Part shown: positions 23,085-29,590 of the stretch, one piece after another | How positions within the stretch are numbered: position 1 is the first letter of the stretch | Layout: every line of letters starts with the position of its first letter | DNA from: a virus | Reading direction: 5' to 3' (one strand) | DNA length: 35,322 nt | IMG/VR virus record: IMGVR_UViG_3300037234_000276 | Coordinates: 1 to 35,322 of that record | Notes under the pieces: model-generated | What the model saw: the letters and a program-made list of their open reading frames with translations, nothing else | Databases searched by the model: none | Told to the model about the DNA's origin: nothing | Program-made: the position numbers and the translations under genes

Positions 23085-24170
23085 TTAAAGCTCAACTATA
23101 CGCTGAGTTTGTTCTTGTTTTATAGCAGTACTGATGTTTATCAAGTACTGAGAATACTTTTTTATTCTATCAACGATGCTGGCCCAATCCCTGTCTAAAT
23201 CAATCATTGTATCTTTCGGAATTACGTATGATATAGCCTCAGAAAATAAATTTTCAGGGCTATCACTTTTATCTATCATATATTTTATGTATTCGTTGAA
23301 GTCTTCTGCCTTATATCTTTTTATTCCATATTCATTTAATTCGTTAGACACATGATGTTTTAATTGAGTATGTTTATCATATCCACACAATAGTGGTTCA
23401 CTTATCATGATTTTATCTAATGCTGCACCAACCCCAACTGGCTCTGGGGCGGTGTGTTTTACTATTGTAGATATAAGAAGTGGCTCTAATTTTGGTTTAA
23501 TTAATTTGACAGGCTTTGGCCCAGTATCCTTTTTTGTAGATACTTGCTGCGCTTCATTTCTCCATTTGTCGGTGAATTGTATTTTATGAGTAGTGTGGGA
23601 AGTGCCATGTTCTATTATATTAATAAACCCTTTATCAGATAATGTGTTCAATGCTCTTTGGGTGCTTTTTTTACTGACCCCAGTAACCTTGACAATATCT
23701 ATAGTAGAAACCTCAACTGTGCCTGATCTTTGATATGATATCATTTGGTATAGTACTTTAGTTTCTGTGCCACTAAGTTCACTTAAATATTTATCAATAA
23801 ATGAGTGTGGTATCATGTGAAAAGTATATTTTCCATGGAATGTTTTTTTAGTTAGCTTGTAAGATAGTTTTACTATATTACTGCGCCATCTATTACCCTT
23901 AACTATTATATGAATATATCCTTTTGTTTCTAGCTCTTTTAATGCAGTCGTGAAGGCTCTCCTGGATAGTCCTACTCCCTTAGTTCTTTTTATTCCACGT
24001 ATAACTAAACCGTTGCATATTTGTTCAACGCAAAAATCCATTTCACGGTCATTGTTTTGCTTACCAACAGATTGACGAATATAAAATAATAGTAGTTTGA
24101 ATGATGCATGAGATAGTTCTGAAGAACTCTCACAGAGTATTGATTGATTGAACTTTGTAAAACTAGTCAT
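23085..24170 (-). CDS. Replication initiator with two winged-helix domains
   Basis: A 361-residue protein. Residues about 18-90 are a first winged helix (HASFKLLLFYIRQSV, LSRRAFTTALKELETKGYIHI) and residues about 130-190 a second (LSGTETKVLYQMI, VSKKSTQRALNTLSDKGFINI). This tandem arrangement is that of plasmid Rep_3-type and phage O-like initiators. Residues 215-361 are a linker and helical tail, with no ATPase motif. Three 22-bp-spaced iterons lie upstream, as expected for such an initiator. Its start is 24170 with AGGGGG as ribosome site. It is driven by P4. Confidence 0.78.
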   Translation of the reverse strand: MTSFTKFNQSILCESSSELSHASFKLLLFYIRQSVGKQNNDREMDFCVEQICNGLVIRGIKRTKGVGLSRRAFTTALKELETKGYIHIIVKGNRWRSNIVKLSYKLTKKTFHGKYTFHMIPHSFIDKYLSELSGTETKVLYQMISYQRSGTVEVSTIDIVKVTGVSKKSTQRALNTLSDKGFINIIEHGTSHTTHKIQFTDKWRNEAQQVSTKKDTGPKPVKLIKPKLEPLLISTIVKHTAPEPVGVGAALDKIMISEPLLCGYDKHTQLKHHVSNELNEYGIKRYKAEDFNEYIKYMIDKSDSPENLFSEAISYVIPKDTMIDLDRDWASIVDRIKKYSQYLINISTAIKQEQTQRIVEL

Positions 24171-24194
24171 TGCTGACCCCCTGTGATTAAGCTA

Positions 24195-24259
24195 CTTATT
24201 AACTGAGTTGATTTAAGAGGGATTGGGTTGCAACCCGCCCCCTCAGCTCAATCAATAAG
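24195..24259 (-). promoter_or_regulatory. Long dyad in the initiator leader
   Basis: CTTATT (24195-24200) and AATAAG (24254-24259) bracket GAGGG/CCCTC and a perfect 12-base palindrome GGGTTGCAACCC (24225-24236). TTGATT/AATCAA also pair. The dyad lies in the untranslated leader between P4 and the initiator start; it may control translation or be part of the origin. Confidence 0.6.
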
Positions 24260-24267
24260 GTATACTA

Positions 24268-24297
24268 ATAATATCATGAAAGATGACACGCTGTCAA
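24268..24297 (-). promoter_or_regulatory. Leftward promoter P4 (replication initiator)
   Basis: -35 TTGACA (perfect), 18-base spacer ending TTTCATGA, -10 TATTAT, extended-10 TG. TGAC-N5-GTCA overlaps the -35, as in P1. Probably the strongest of the leftward set. Confidence 0.82.
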
Positions 24298-24394
24298 TTG
24301 AGACAATCAACCGCGATAATGATACTATTATACTCTTATTATAACTCATTTTATAGGAAAAGGTGAAACATTTTTATAAATGTAGTGATTTTTT

Positions 24395-24455
24395 AGGGGG
24401 TCAAAATTGCCTATATAGGGGGTCAAAATTGCCCAATGAAGGGGTCAAAATTGCC
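24395..24455 (+). repeat. Iterons, candidate replication origin
   Basis: Three copies of (G)GGGGTCAAAATTGCC lie at 24395-24411, 24417-24433 and 24440-24455, in the same direction, with exact 22-base periodicity measured at the TCAAAATTGCC core. Iterons of about 20-22 bp are the binding sites for plasmid initiators. They lie about 225 bp ahead of the initiator gene. An inverted GGTCAA pair (24502-24507/24511-24516) follows. No DnaA box was spotted. Confidence 0.8.
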
Positions 24456-24501
24456 CTATCTTATAAAGATTAAATAACTTTAAGAAAAAGGGCTTCAACT
24501 T

Positions 24502-24516
24502 TTGACCAGAGGTCAA
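24502..24516. promoter_or_regulatory. Inverted half-iteron
   Basis: TTGACC-AGA-GGTCAA: two copies of the iteron core GGTCAA facing each other. In plasmids inverted partial iterons often let the initiator repress its own gene or nearby ones. Whether the initiator binds here is unknown. Confidence 0.45.
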
Positions 24517-24996
24517 GTCTCAGCCTATCGAATAAGGAACAATGATCAGTAAGGAGTTCCCGGAAGGCCTTGAAACTATACTACTCTCTATTCGATTCTC
24601 ATTTTAAAATACTATCCATGGTGAATTGTTCCGCCCGATTTATTAGTATAACATCCTATCTTTAGAATAGGGCAACATTTTTATTATAGCAATACCCATC
24701 ATAATAGATAACTTACCATAATAGTGCATGTTATCTTATAAAGTACCTTAGAGAGCAACCTGGCTGCATATTTGACTATATCCGATACTCTATATCAATA
24801 ACTCAATAATATGAAATATACAATTACCTTGTACTATCAAAATGAGAGGTCATGATAACGGCTAGTATTACCAACAAAGTTAAATATTCAATCTAAGCGT
24901 TGCAAATGATAATATGATAGTCTAGGTTATAAAACCTTAGAAAGCTGCATAGGGAGTCTCCTCGCTTCACCTGGTGGCCTATATGATAACTCAATA
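24517..24996. other. Non-coding stretch between origin and operator array
   Basis: About 480 AT-rich bases without any reading frame that has a credible start site. Two small hairpins are visible: CTAGGTT paired with a near match ending at 24940, and ATAGG (24949-24953) with CCTAT (24978-24982) around a locally GC-richer segment. It may be the origin's AT-rich melting region or carry a small RNA. I see nothing that decides this. Confidence 0.4.
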
Positions 24997-25104
24997 TGTA
25001 AACTATAATTGACAACATAGAAGTGGTAAACTATAATTGACAATAAACCTAATTATGTAAACCAACATTGACACTATCTGGGCATCTGTCAACCTACATT
25101 GACA
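24997..25104 (+). promoter_or_regulatory. Array of four palindromic operator-like repeats
   Basis: Four 18-base dyads of form TGTMAA-N6-TTGACA at 24997-25014, 25025-25042, 25056-25073 and 25087-25104. The last is perfect (TGTCAA/TTGACA); the others differ by one or two bases in the left arm. Spacings are 28, 31 and 31 bases, near three helical turns. They overlap both rightward promoters, so a bound repressor would block the whole rightward arm. Confidence 0.78.
25009..25037 (+). promoter_or_regulatory. Rightward consensus promoter PR1
   Basis: TTGACA (25009-25014), 17-base spacer, TATAAT (25032-25037): perfect match to the housekeeping consensus. The -35 is the right arm of the first operator repeat and the -10 lies in the second, so occupancy of either would shut it. 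It faces the endonuclease and terminase genes. Confidence 0.85.
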
Positions 25105-25128
25105 GCCGACCCTTTTTCATGGTAATAT
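25099..25128 (+). promoter_or_regulatory. Rightward promoter P6, same family as the leftward set
   Basis: TTGACA (25099-25104), 18-base spacer ending TTTCATGG, TAATAT (25123-25128). It copies the layout of P1-P5 but points rightward, and its -35 is the right arm of the fourth operator repeat. Confidence 0.72.
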
Positions 25129-25193
25129 ACTACTACATTAACAATGAAGACACTCAACGGTTGAGACACTCACAAATAATCAGAGGTTACATC

Positions 25194-25895
25194 TTGAAAA
25201 TAATTGACATATCGACACCGAAATATCCCGACATATTCACAATAGTAGATGACGAGGATTATAAACAACTCAATAAACACAAATGGAGTGCATATAAAGC
25301 ACCAAATGACAAGATGTATGTAATGCGAACTATAGTGTTAAATAAAAAGCCATATAAAACAAAAATAATAATGATGCACAGAGTAGTTAATAATACATCA
25401 AAAGGCAAAATAACAGATCACATTAATGGCGATAGTCTAGATAATCAAAAGTGCAATCTAAGATCATGTAATCACTCACAAAACGGATTTAATAAACCCC
25501 CAAACAAAGGACAGAAGTACAAAGGCACTCACCGCGTTCTAAGTGGGTTTGAAGCTAATATTTCAGCATACGGAATCAAATACTGTCTAGGAACATTCGA
25601 CACTGAAGAAAAAGCAGCATATGCTTATAATCTAGCTGCTATAAAATATCATGGTGAATTTGCATATTTAAACGATGTTGAGCCGCAGGATTTAACTAAA
25701 AATCATCTTTACTATAGCGAAAACTATAGAGGCGTATACTCTGAAAGTGGCAAGTTTGTTGCTAAAATAGGCATGTCTGGAAAGCGCGTATATCTAGGTT
25801 TTTATAATACCAAAGATGAAGCAGCATTGGCATACAATAAGGCAGCGTTAAAACTACATGGCAAAAAGGCCATATTAAATCTTCTGGATAAATAA
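25194..25895 (+). CDS. HNH endonuclease with two AP2 DNA-binding domains
   Basis: A 233-residue protein starting at TTG 25194, chosen because AGAGGT lies just upstream and the frame's earlier ATG overlaps the -10 of P6. Residues about 60-100 carry the HNH_3 motif (MMHRVVN, DHINGDSLDNQKCNLR, SQNGFN). Two AP2 domains follow at about 109-160 and 180-230 (YKGTH...LGTFDTEEKAAYAYN, YRGVY...LGFYNTKDEAALAYN). HNH-AP2 proteins are typical free-standing homing endonucleases. It sits at the head of the rightward arm, ending in a TAATG junction with the next gene. Confidence 0.85.
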   Translation: MKIIDISTPKYPDIFTIVDDEDYKQLNKHKWSAYKAPNDKMYVMRTIVLNKKPYKTKIIMMHRVVNNTSKGKITDHINGDSLDNQKCNLRSCNHSQNGFNKPPNKGQKYKGTHRVLSGFEANISAYGIKYCLGTFDTEEKAAYAYNLAAIKYHGEFAYLNDVEPQDLTKNHLYYSENYRGVYSESGKFVAKIGMSGKRVYLGFYNTKDEAALAYNKAALKLHGKKAILNLLDK

Positions 25896-26680
25896 TGAAT
25901 ATTAGAAACAAATTAAAACTAGTTAAAGCGAAGAACATCAAGCCCTATACGAAAAATGCAAAGATTCACAGCGAAGCTCAAATAGAACAAATAAAAGAAA
26001 GCTTAGATAAATATGATTACTACTCTCCGATAGGGATAGATAAGAATAATACTATAGTATTTGGCCATGGTAGATTTGAGGCCTTGAAATTAAAGGGAGT
26101 CGAAGATATTGAAGTCGTAGACCTATCCTATTTAAAACCTAAAGAAATCAAGAAACTTAGAATACTAGATAATAAGATTGTTAGTGATGATTATGACAAT
26201 GAAATCCTACAGGCAGAAATCAATAGCCTATACGGTAATTTAGAAGACGACATTAAACAAGTTTCAAACGACCTATCTATGGACATAGAAGATGTTGAGC
26301 AAATAATAACAGATACAAAACCCGAAGACGACACCTACACTGGCAACATTGAGGCTCCGATATATGAGATTAAAGGCAAGAAACCAACCTTTGATAAAAT
26401 GTGTAACCTTACTAAAACAAAAGCAATGATAAAAGAGATTAACGGCAGTAAGATACCCGGTGACACTAAAGAGTTTTTAATAAATGCAGCAATGCGCCAC
26501 ACCGTCTTTAATTATGAGAGTATTGCCGAATTCTATGCACACTCAACAAAGGAAGTGCAGGAACTCATGGAAAAGTCAGCACTGGTCATAATAGATTATA
26601 AAAAGGCAATCGAAAATGGGTTCGTTAGAATGACAGAAGGCATGGCAAAAGTATATGGTAAATCAATAGATGAAAAGTAA
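25895..26680 (+). CDS. ParB/Srx-like domain protein, likely DNA-modification partner
   Basis: A 261-residue protein. Residues about 10-75 are a ParB/Srx fold (IKPYTKNAKIHSEAQIEQIK, VFGHGRFEALK: the GHGR motif at 57-60). A helical spacer follows; residues about 170-250 hold FLINAAMRHTVFNYESIAEF, EVQELMEKSALVIIDYKKAI, a second conserved module I associate with phage proteins beside glycosyltransferases. There is no ParA and no HTH typical of partition ParB. It starts in a TAATG overlap with the endonuclease gene and overlaps the glycosyltransferase gene by 11 bases, so the two are coupled. Confidence 0.72.
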   Translation: MNIRNKLKLVKAKNIKPYTKNAKIHSEAQIEQIKESLDKYDYYSPIGIDKNNTIVFGHGRFEALKLKGVEDIEVVDLSYLKPKEIKKLRILDNKIVSDDYDNEILQAEINSLYGNLEDDIKQVSNDLSMDIEDVEQIITDTKPEDDTYTGNIEAPIYEIKGKKPTFDKMCNLTKTKAMIKEINGSKIPGDTKEFLINAAMRHTVFNYESIAEFYAHSTKEVQELMEKSALVIIDYKKAIENGFVRMTEGMAKVYGKSIDEK

Positions 26681-27524
26681 CTTCGCAGTATTCATTCTAT
26701 CTAACGGTAGACCCAACAACATAGTAACCCTGAACGCCTTAAACAACTCTAACTATAAAGGAAAAGTATATATCTTAGTAGATAATGAAGATAAAACCCA
26801 AAAGGAATATAAGAAGATACATGGTGATAAGGTAATCATATTTAATAAAAAAGCAATTGCCAAGAAGACCGACAACGGCGACAACTTCAATGACTTAAGA
26901 ACCACAACCCACGTCCGGAATGCATCATTCGAGATAGCTAAGAGCCTAGGAATAAAATACTTTGCTCAATTGGATGATGATTATTTAGAGTTCCAGTTCA
27001 GATATAATGATAAATTAAGATATAAGTATAAATCAATAAGAGACTTAAACAGCATATTTGAAACAATGATAGATTTTCTTAAAACTACCAAATGTAAGAG
27101 TGTGGCTATGGCCCAAGGTGGTGATTTTCTAGGCGGTAACCCAGATGATAATGGAGATAGAATAAGATTAAAAAGAAAGTGTATGAATAGTTTTATATGT
27201 GACGTTGATAATCCATTTAAAATAGTTGGTAGACTAAATGAGGACGTTAATACATATGTATCTAGAGGTATTGTTGGCGATCTATTCTTTACAACCTTTC
27301 AGATAATGCTCAATCAAAAGCAAACGCAAGCTGAGGCCGGTGGAATGTCTGAGACTTATCTAGAGTCTGGAACCTACGTTAAAAGCTTTTATACAGTTAT
27401 GTATAGTCCGTCATCTGTTAAAGTAGCAGAAATGATAACAAAACATAGAAGATTGCATCATGCAATCAGTTGGACCAACACTGTACCAAGAATAATAAAC
27501 GAAAAGCATAAAAAGACAAAGTAA
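26670..27524 (+). CDS. TET-associated-type glycosyltransferase (TAGT-like)
   Basis: A 284-residue GT-A-like glycosyltransferase. Motifs in order: SNGRP (11-15), YILVDNEDK near 34-42, LDDDY (101-105, metal and sugar-nucleotide binding), AQGGDF (148-153), NEDVNTY (190-196), TQAEAGGM (219-226), GTYVKSFY (234-241), HRRLHH (259-264). This series fits the TET/JBP-associated glycosyltransferases that add sugars to hydroxymethylated bases in phage DNA. No TET/JBP oxygenase or hydroxymethylase gene is visible here, so its acceptor is an open question: a host-made base, or a different substrate. It shares an operon with the ParB-like gene and the terminase genes. Confidence 0.75.
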   Translation: MKSNFAVFILSNGRPNNIVTLNALNNSNYKGKVYILVDNEDKTQKEYKKIHGDKVIIFNKKAIAKKTDNGDNFNDLRTTTHVRNASFEIAKSLGIKYFAQLDDDYLEFQFRYNDKLRYKYKSIRDLNSIFETMIDFLKTTKCKSVAMAQGGDFLGGNPDDNGDRIRLKRKCMNSFICDVDNPFKIVGRLNEDVNTYVSRGIVGDLFFTTFQIMLNQKQTQAEAGGMSETYLESGTYVKSFYTVMYSPSSVKVAEMITKHRRLHHAISWTNTVPRIINEKHKKTK

Positions 27525-27542
27525 CGGGAATCTAACGTATAA

Positions 27543-27854
27543 ATGGCAAAGAAAAGCAATCAATTCAATTCAGAGACTGGAAGTGCTGCTGGTAAAAAGA
27601 GTAAGCGAGGCCAGAGCCTTAAGACTATATTAAAAACTGTCTGTGAGGATGGAACTATAGACGAGATAGCATTTATTAAGAGTCTATATCTAAACGCAAT
27701 GAAGGGTAATAGTGGAATAGCTAAACTGATCATGCAATATAGAGAGGGCAACCCACCCCAGGATATTAAAGTTGAAAGTAAGTCCGAAGTAAACGTTAAG
27801 TTATCCGCAGCACAATTAAAGAAAGTATTAGACGCTCTACAGAAAGAGTGTTAA
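27543..27854 (+). CDS. Probable terminase small subunit
   Basis: A 103-residue basic protein. The N-terminal part (KKSNQFNSETGSAAGKKSKRG) is flexible; the helix pair near residues 30-67 with KGNSGIAKLIMQYREGNPPQ is the pattern of small-terminase-like proteins in phages of this type, where it precedes a cluster of small genes and the large subunit. A classic HTH is not obvious. It would recognise packaging sites and hand DNA to the large subunit. A call by position and motif. Confidence 0.55.
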   Translation: MAKKSNQFNSETGSAAGKKSKRGQSLKTILKTVCEDGTIDEIAFIKSLYLNAMKGNSGIAKLIMQYREGNPPQDIKVESKSEVNVKLSAAQLKKVLDALQKEC

Positions 27855-27874
27855 ACCCTAAAGAGAGAATGATA

Positions 27875-28108
27875 ATGATAGTAAAAATAATAAGATTAAA
27901 CTTCTACAAAAATGAAATGACTGGCGAAATGGTAAAGGATTATAGAGATGACGGATTCAGTAGAGAGATTCAGATATCTGATGAGTCAGGCACAGTACTC
28001 TTTAGGTCTGGCCCACATCACCCTCAGCATCCAATATTCGCTACATATGAAGGTAAAGAGTACATAGTACCATTTGAATGCAGTGATAAGGTCTACAAAG
28101 AATGTTAA
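27875..28108 (+). CDS. Small hypothetical protein, 77 aa
   Basis: Start 27875 is chosen from three close ATGs (27848, 27869, 27875) because AAAGAGAGAA lies at the best distance. The protein is strand-rich (MIVKIIRLNFYKN, VLFRSGPHHPQHPIF, EGKEYIVPFE) and could be a small beta barrel. It sits between the small terminase candidate and the next small gene. No known family. Confidence 0.5.
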   Translation: MIVKIIRLNFYKNEMTGEMVKDYRDDGFSREIQISDESGTVLFRSGPHHPQHPIFATYEGKEYIVPFECSDKVYKEC

Positions 28109-28121
28109 AAGGATAAACAAC

Positions 28122-28619
28122 GTGAAAACAAACAAACAATCAGACAATCAAACAAACAAACAACACGACGACAAATGCAACTGGAGCTATGAAACCAGAG
28201 ATGGGGTACATGGTAAGAGTACGATATATACTATAGCTGGATGCGATAAAGGTATAGCAGCATTAAAAGAGAATGAAACAGCTTATAAGGCTGATCAGAA
28301 TTGTGTTCTACCGAATCCACATACCGTACCCATAGCATATGATGCCGTTTGTGAATTCTGTGGGAAGCCAGTCAATTGGATTAAATCTTTAGAGGACTAC
28401 TGCGAGGGTCTGGCAGATGGACAACCAGAAACACAAACACGACCATCTAAATGTATAGATTTCGATGTGGTCGTTAATATGCCTTATGGTGAGGGTGATG
28501 TACATTATTTTAAGTATTCATATGAGAGAATATTTAACGAGATTCACAACATCATACATGAGTCAGGCATTGAAGATGTTGGAGCTATTTCTGTAAAAGT
28601 TAAAAAGAAAACAATATAA
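28122..28619 (+). CDS. Hypothetical protein with CxxC, 165 aa
   Basis: Start at GTG 28122, after AAAGGATAAACAAC, the standard initiation block of this genome; an earlier in-frame ATG at 28074 lies inside the previous gene without a site. The first 18 residues are Asn/Lys/Gln-rich and disordered. CEFCGKPVNW in the middle could be half a zinc site. The C-terminus is strand and helix (FKYSYERIFNEIHNIIHE, DVGAISVKVKKKTI). No known family. Confidence 0.6.
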   Translation: MKTNKQSDNQTNKQHDDKCNWSYETRDGVHGKSTIYTIAGCDKGIAALKENETAYKADQNCVLPNPHTVPIAYDAVCEFCGKPVNWIKSLEDYCEGLADGQPETQTRPSKCIDFDVVVNMPYGEGDVHYFKYSYERIFNEIHNIIHESGIEDVGAISVKVKKKTI

Positions 28620-28625
28620 TACAAC

Positions 28626-28763
28626 ATGAAGAAACTACTCCACAACATCATTTTCTATACTCTATTACTAACATCTAAGAGTTGTGGGGTGGCCAGAACC
28701 GACGACTTCTATTATTTTGTAATGGCATTCAATACAGAAGTATATCTGCCTGCCATAGATTAA
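28626..28763 (+). CDS. Very small possible secreted or membrane protein, 45 aa
   Basis: A 45-residue frame starting MKKLLHNIIFYTLLLTSKSC, a hydrophobic stretch that looks like a signal with a poor lipobox before Cys20. The ribosome site is weak (AAAACAATATAATACAAC). Kept because it fills an otherwise empty gap exactly and has a signal-like N-terminus; it could be chance. Confidence 0.35.
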   Translation: MKKLLHNIIFYTLLLTSKSCGVARTDDFYYFVMAFNTEVYLPAID

Positions 28764-28785
28764 GAATAAACAAAGGACATTGACA

Positions 28786-28929
28786 ATGGATACAGAAACA
28801 TTCGAGACACTATTTGATAGTATTAATAAACTAATTGAAGATAGTGGCATAACAAGAAACGATGAACTGACTCTATTAGATTCATTACTGGCAGATAGAC
28901 TAATCGACCATACTGAATGCAATCAATAA
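28786..28929 (+). CDS. Small acidic protein, 47 aa
   Basis: A 47-residue, strongly acidic, helical protein (TFETLFDSINKLIEDSGITR, LTLLDSLLADRLID) with AAAGGACATTGACA before its start. Followed after 16 bases by the next gene. Function unknown; the good site supports it being real. Confidence 0.55.
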   Translation: MDTETFETLFDSINKLIEDSGITRNDELTLLDSLLADRLIDHTECNQ

Positions 28930-28945
28930 TTAAAGGATAAATAAC

Positions 28946-29242
28946 ATGAGTACAAACAATGAAACAACAAGAACAATTTCAGTAACTATACCTAAATTCG
29001 CAACAGCATCCCAGCAAGTATCAATGGAATTAAATGATGTAGATAATTCACAGGTTATCATGAGTAATAGAACTCACTCTATTTCTGTAGATGTAAACAA
29101 ACTGACTATAATACTTGAATGGGTCAATAATATCACACCTGAAGAAACAGCAATTGATGGGGTACTTTTGAAATATGACGATACAAAAATATTACGACGA
29201 GACTTTCATTCAATATTGTTAATTATTGGAAGACAGATATAG
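28946..29242 (+). CDS. Hypothetical protein, 98 aa
   Basis: A 98-residue protein with AAAGGATAAATAAC before the start. Two halves: strand-rich residues 1-50 (TISVTIPKFATASQQVSMEL) and a mixed C-terminal half (LTIILEWVNNIT, LRRDFHSILLIIG). No signature and no membrane segment. Part of the small-gene cluster upstream of the large terminase. Function unknown. Confidence 0.58.
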   Translation: MSTNNETTRTISVTIPKFATASQQVSMELNDVDNSQVIMSNRTHSISVDVNKLTIILEWVNNITPEETAIDGVLLKYDDTKILRRDFHSILLIIGRQI

Positions 29243-29243
29243 C

Positions 29244-29441
29244 ATGAAGATACAACTCAATGACTTAAAACAACGAAAGCTATTAGCAGATAAAGAAGAA
29301 GTAACCAAGGCAGTAGAGAAACATATCAAGGCATGTACTCCCAAAGTATTTACTATATCTGTTACCGTTAAATGGTGGCACGCCTTCATACCTTGGTTTA
29401 TCTTAGAGAGAATAATTAAAATAGAACCAAAAGAACTATGA
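29244..29441 (+). CDS. Small protein with C-terminal aromatic helix, 65 aa
   Basis: Start at ATG 29244; a TTG at 29226 in the same frame would add six residues. The protein has a charged helical start (LNDLKQRKLLADKEEVTKAV) and a hydrophobic aromatic end (KWWHAFIPWFILERIIKI) that could sit on a membrane. Its stop overlaps the next start in an ATGA junction. No known family. Confidence 0.5.
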   Translation: MKIQLNDLKQRKLLADKEEVTKAVEKHIKACTPKVFTISVTVKWWHAFIPWFILERIIKIEPKEL

Positions 29442-29587
29442 ATAATACGATTGAATATATAATTTTAGTATTATCTGGATTTATAATGGGGTGTGTAACA
29501 ATTATTTCTTATAATGCTATAAAGCTAAATATTAAGCATAGAAAACGCACAGAGGCACTTTCTCAATTGATAATAGTGGATAACTAA
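29438..29587 (+). CDS. Small single-span membrane protein, 49 aa
   Basis: A 49-residue protein with one membrane span (about residues 6-24: EYIILVLSGFIMGCVTIIS), then a basic segment (KLNIKHRKRTEALS). The start overlaps the previous stop (ATGA) and the stop lies 3 bases before the large terminase. Its layout is that of a small type I or II anchor. Could be an inhibitor or a modifier of the host membrane; unknown. Confidence 0.55.
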   Translation: MNNTIEYIILVLSGFIMGCVTIISYNAIKLNIKHRKRTEALSQLIIVDN

Positions 29588-29590
29588 ACA

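Noticed and set aside
24538-24606. A 21-codon frame beginning ATGATCAGTAAG
   Set aside because: It has an upstream AAGGAAC, but it is very short, lies in the origin region and has no other support.
25068-25193. Upstream ATG start for the HNH-AP2 gene
   Set aside because: The extension overlaps operator repeat 4 and the -10 of P6 and has no ribosome site, whereas TTG 25194 has AGAGGT before it.
25895-26680. ParB-like gene as a plasmid partition gene
   Set aside because: The fold is ParB/Srx-like, but there is no ParA, no parS-like repeat next to it, and its C-terminal module and coupling to a glycosyltransferase gene point elsewhere.
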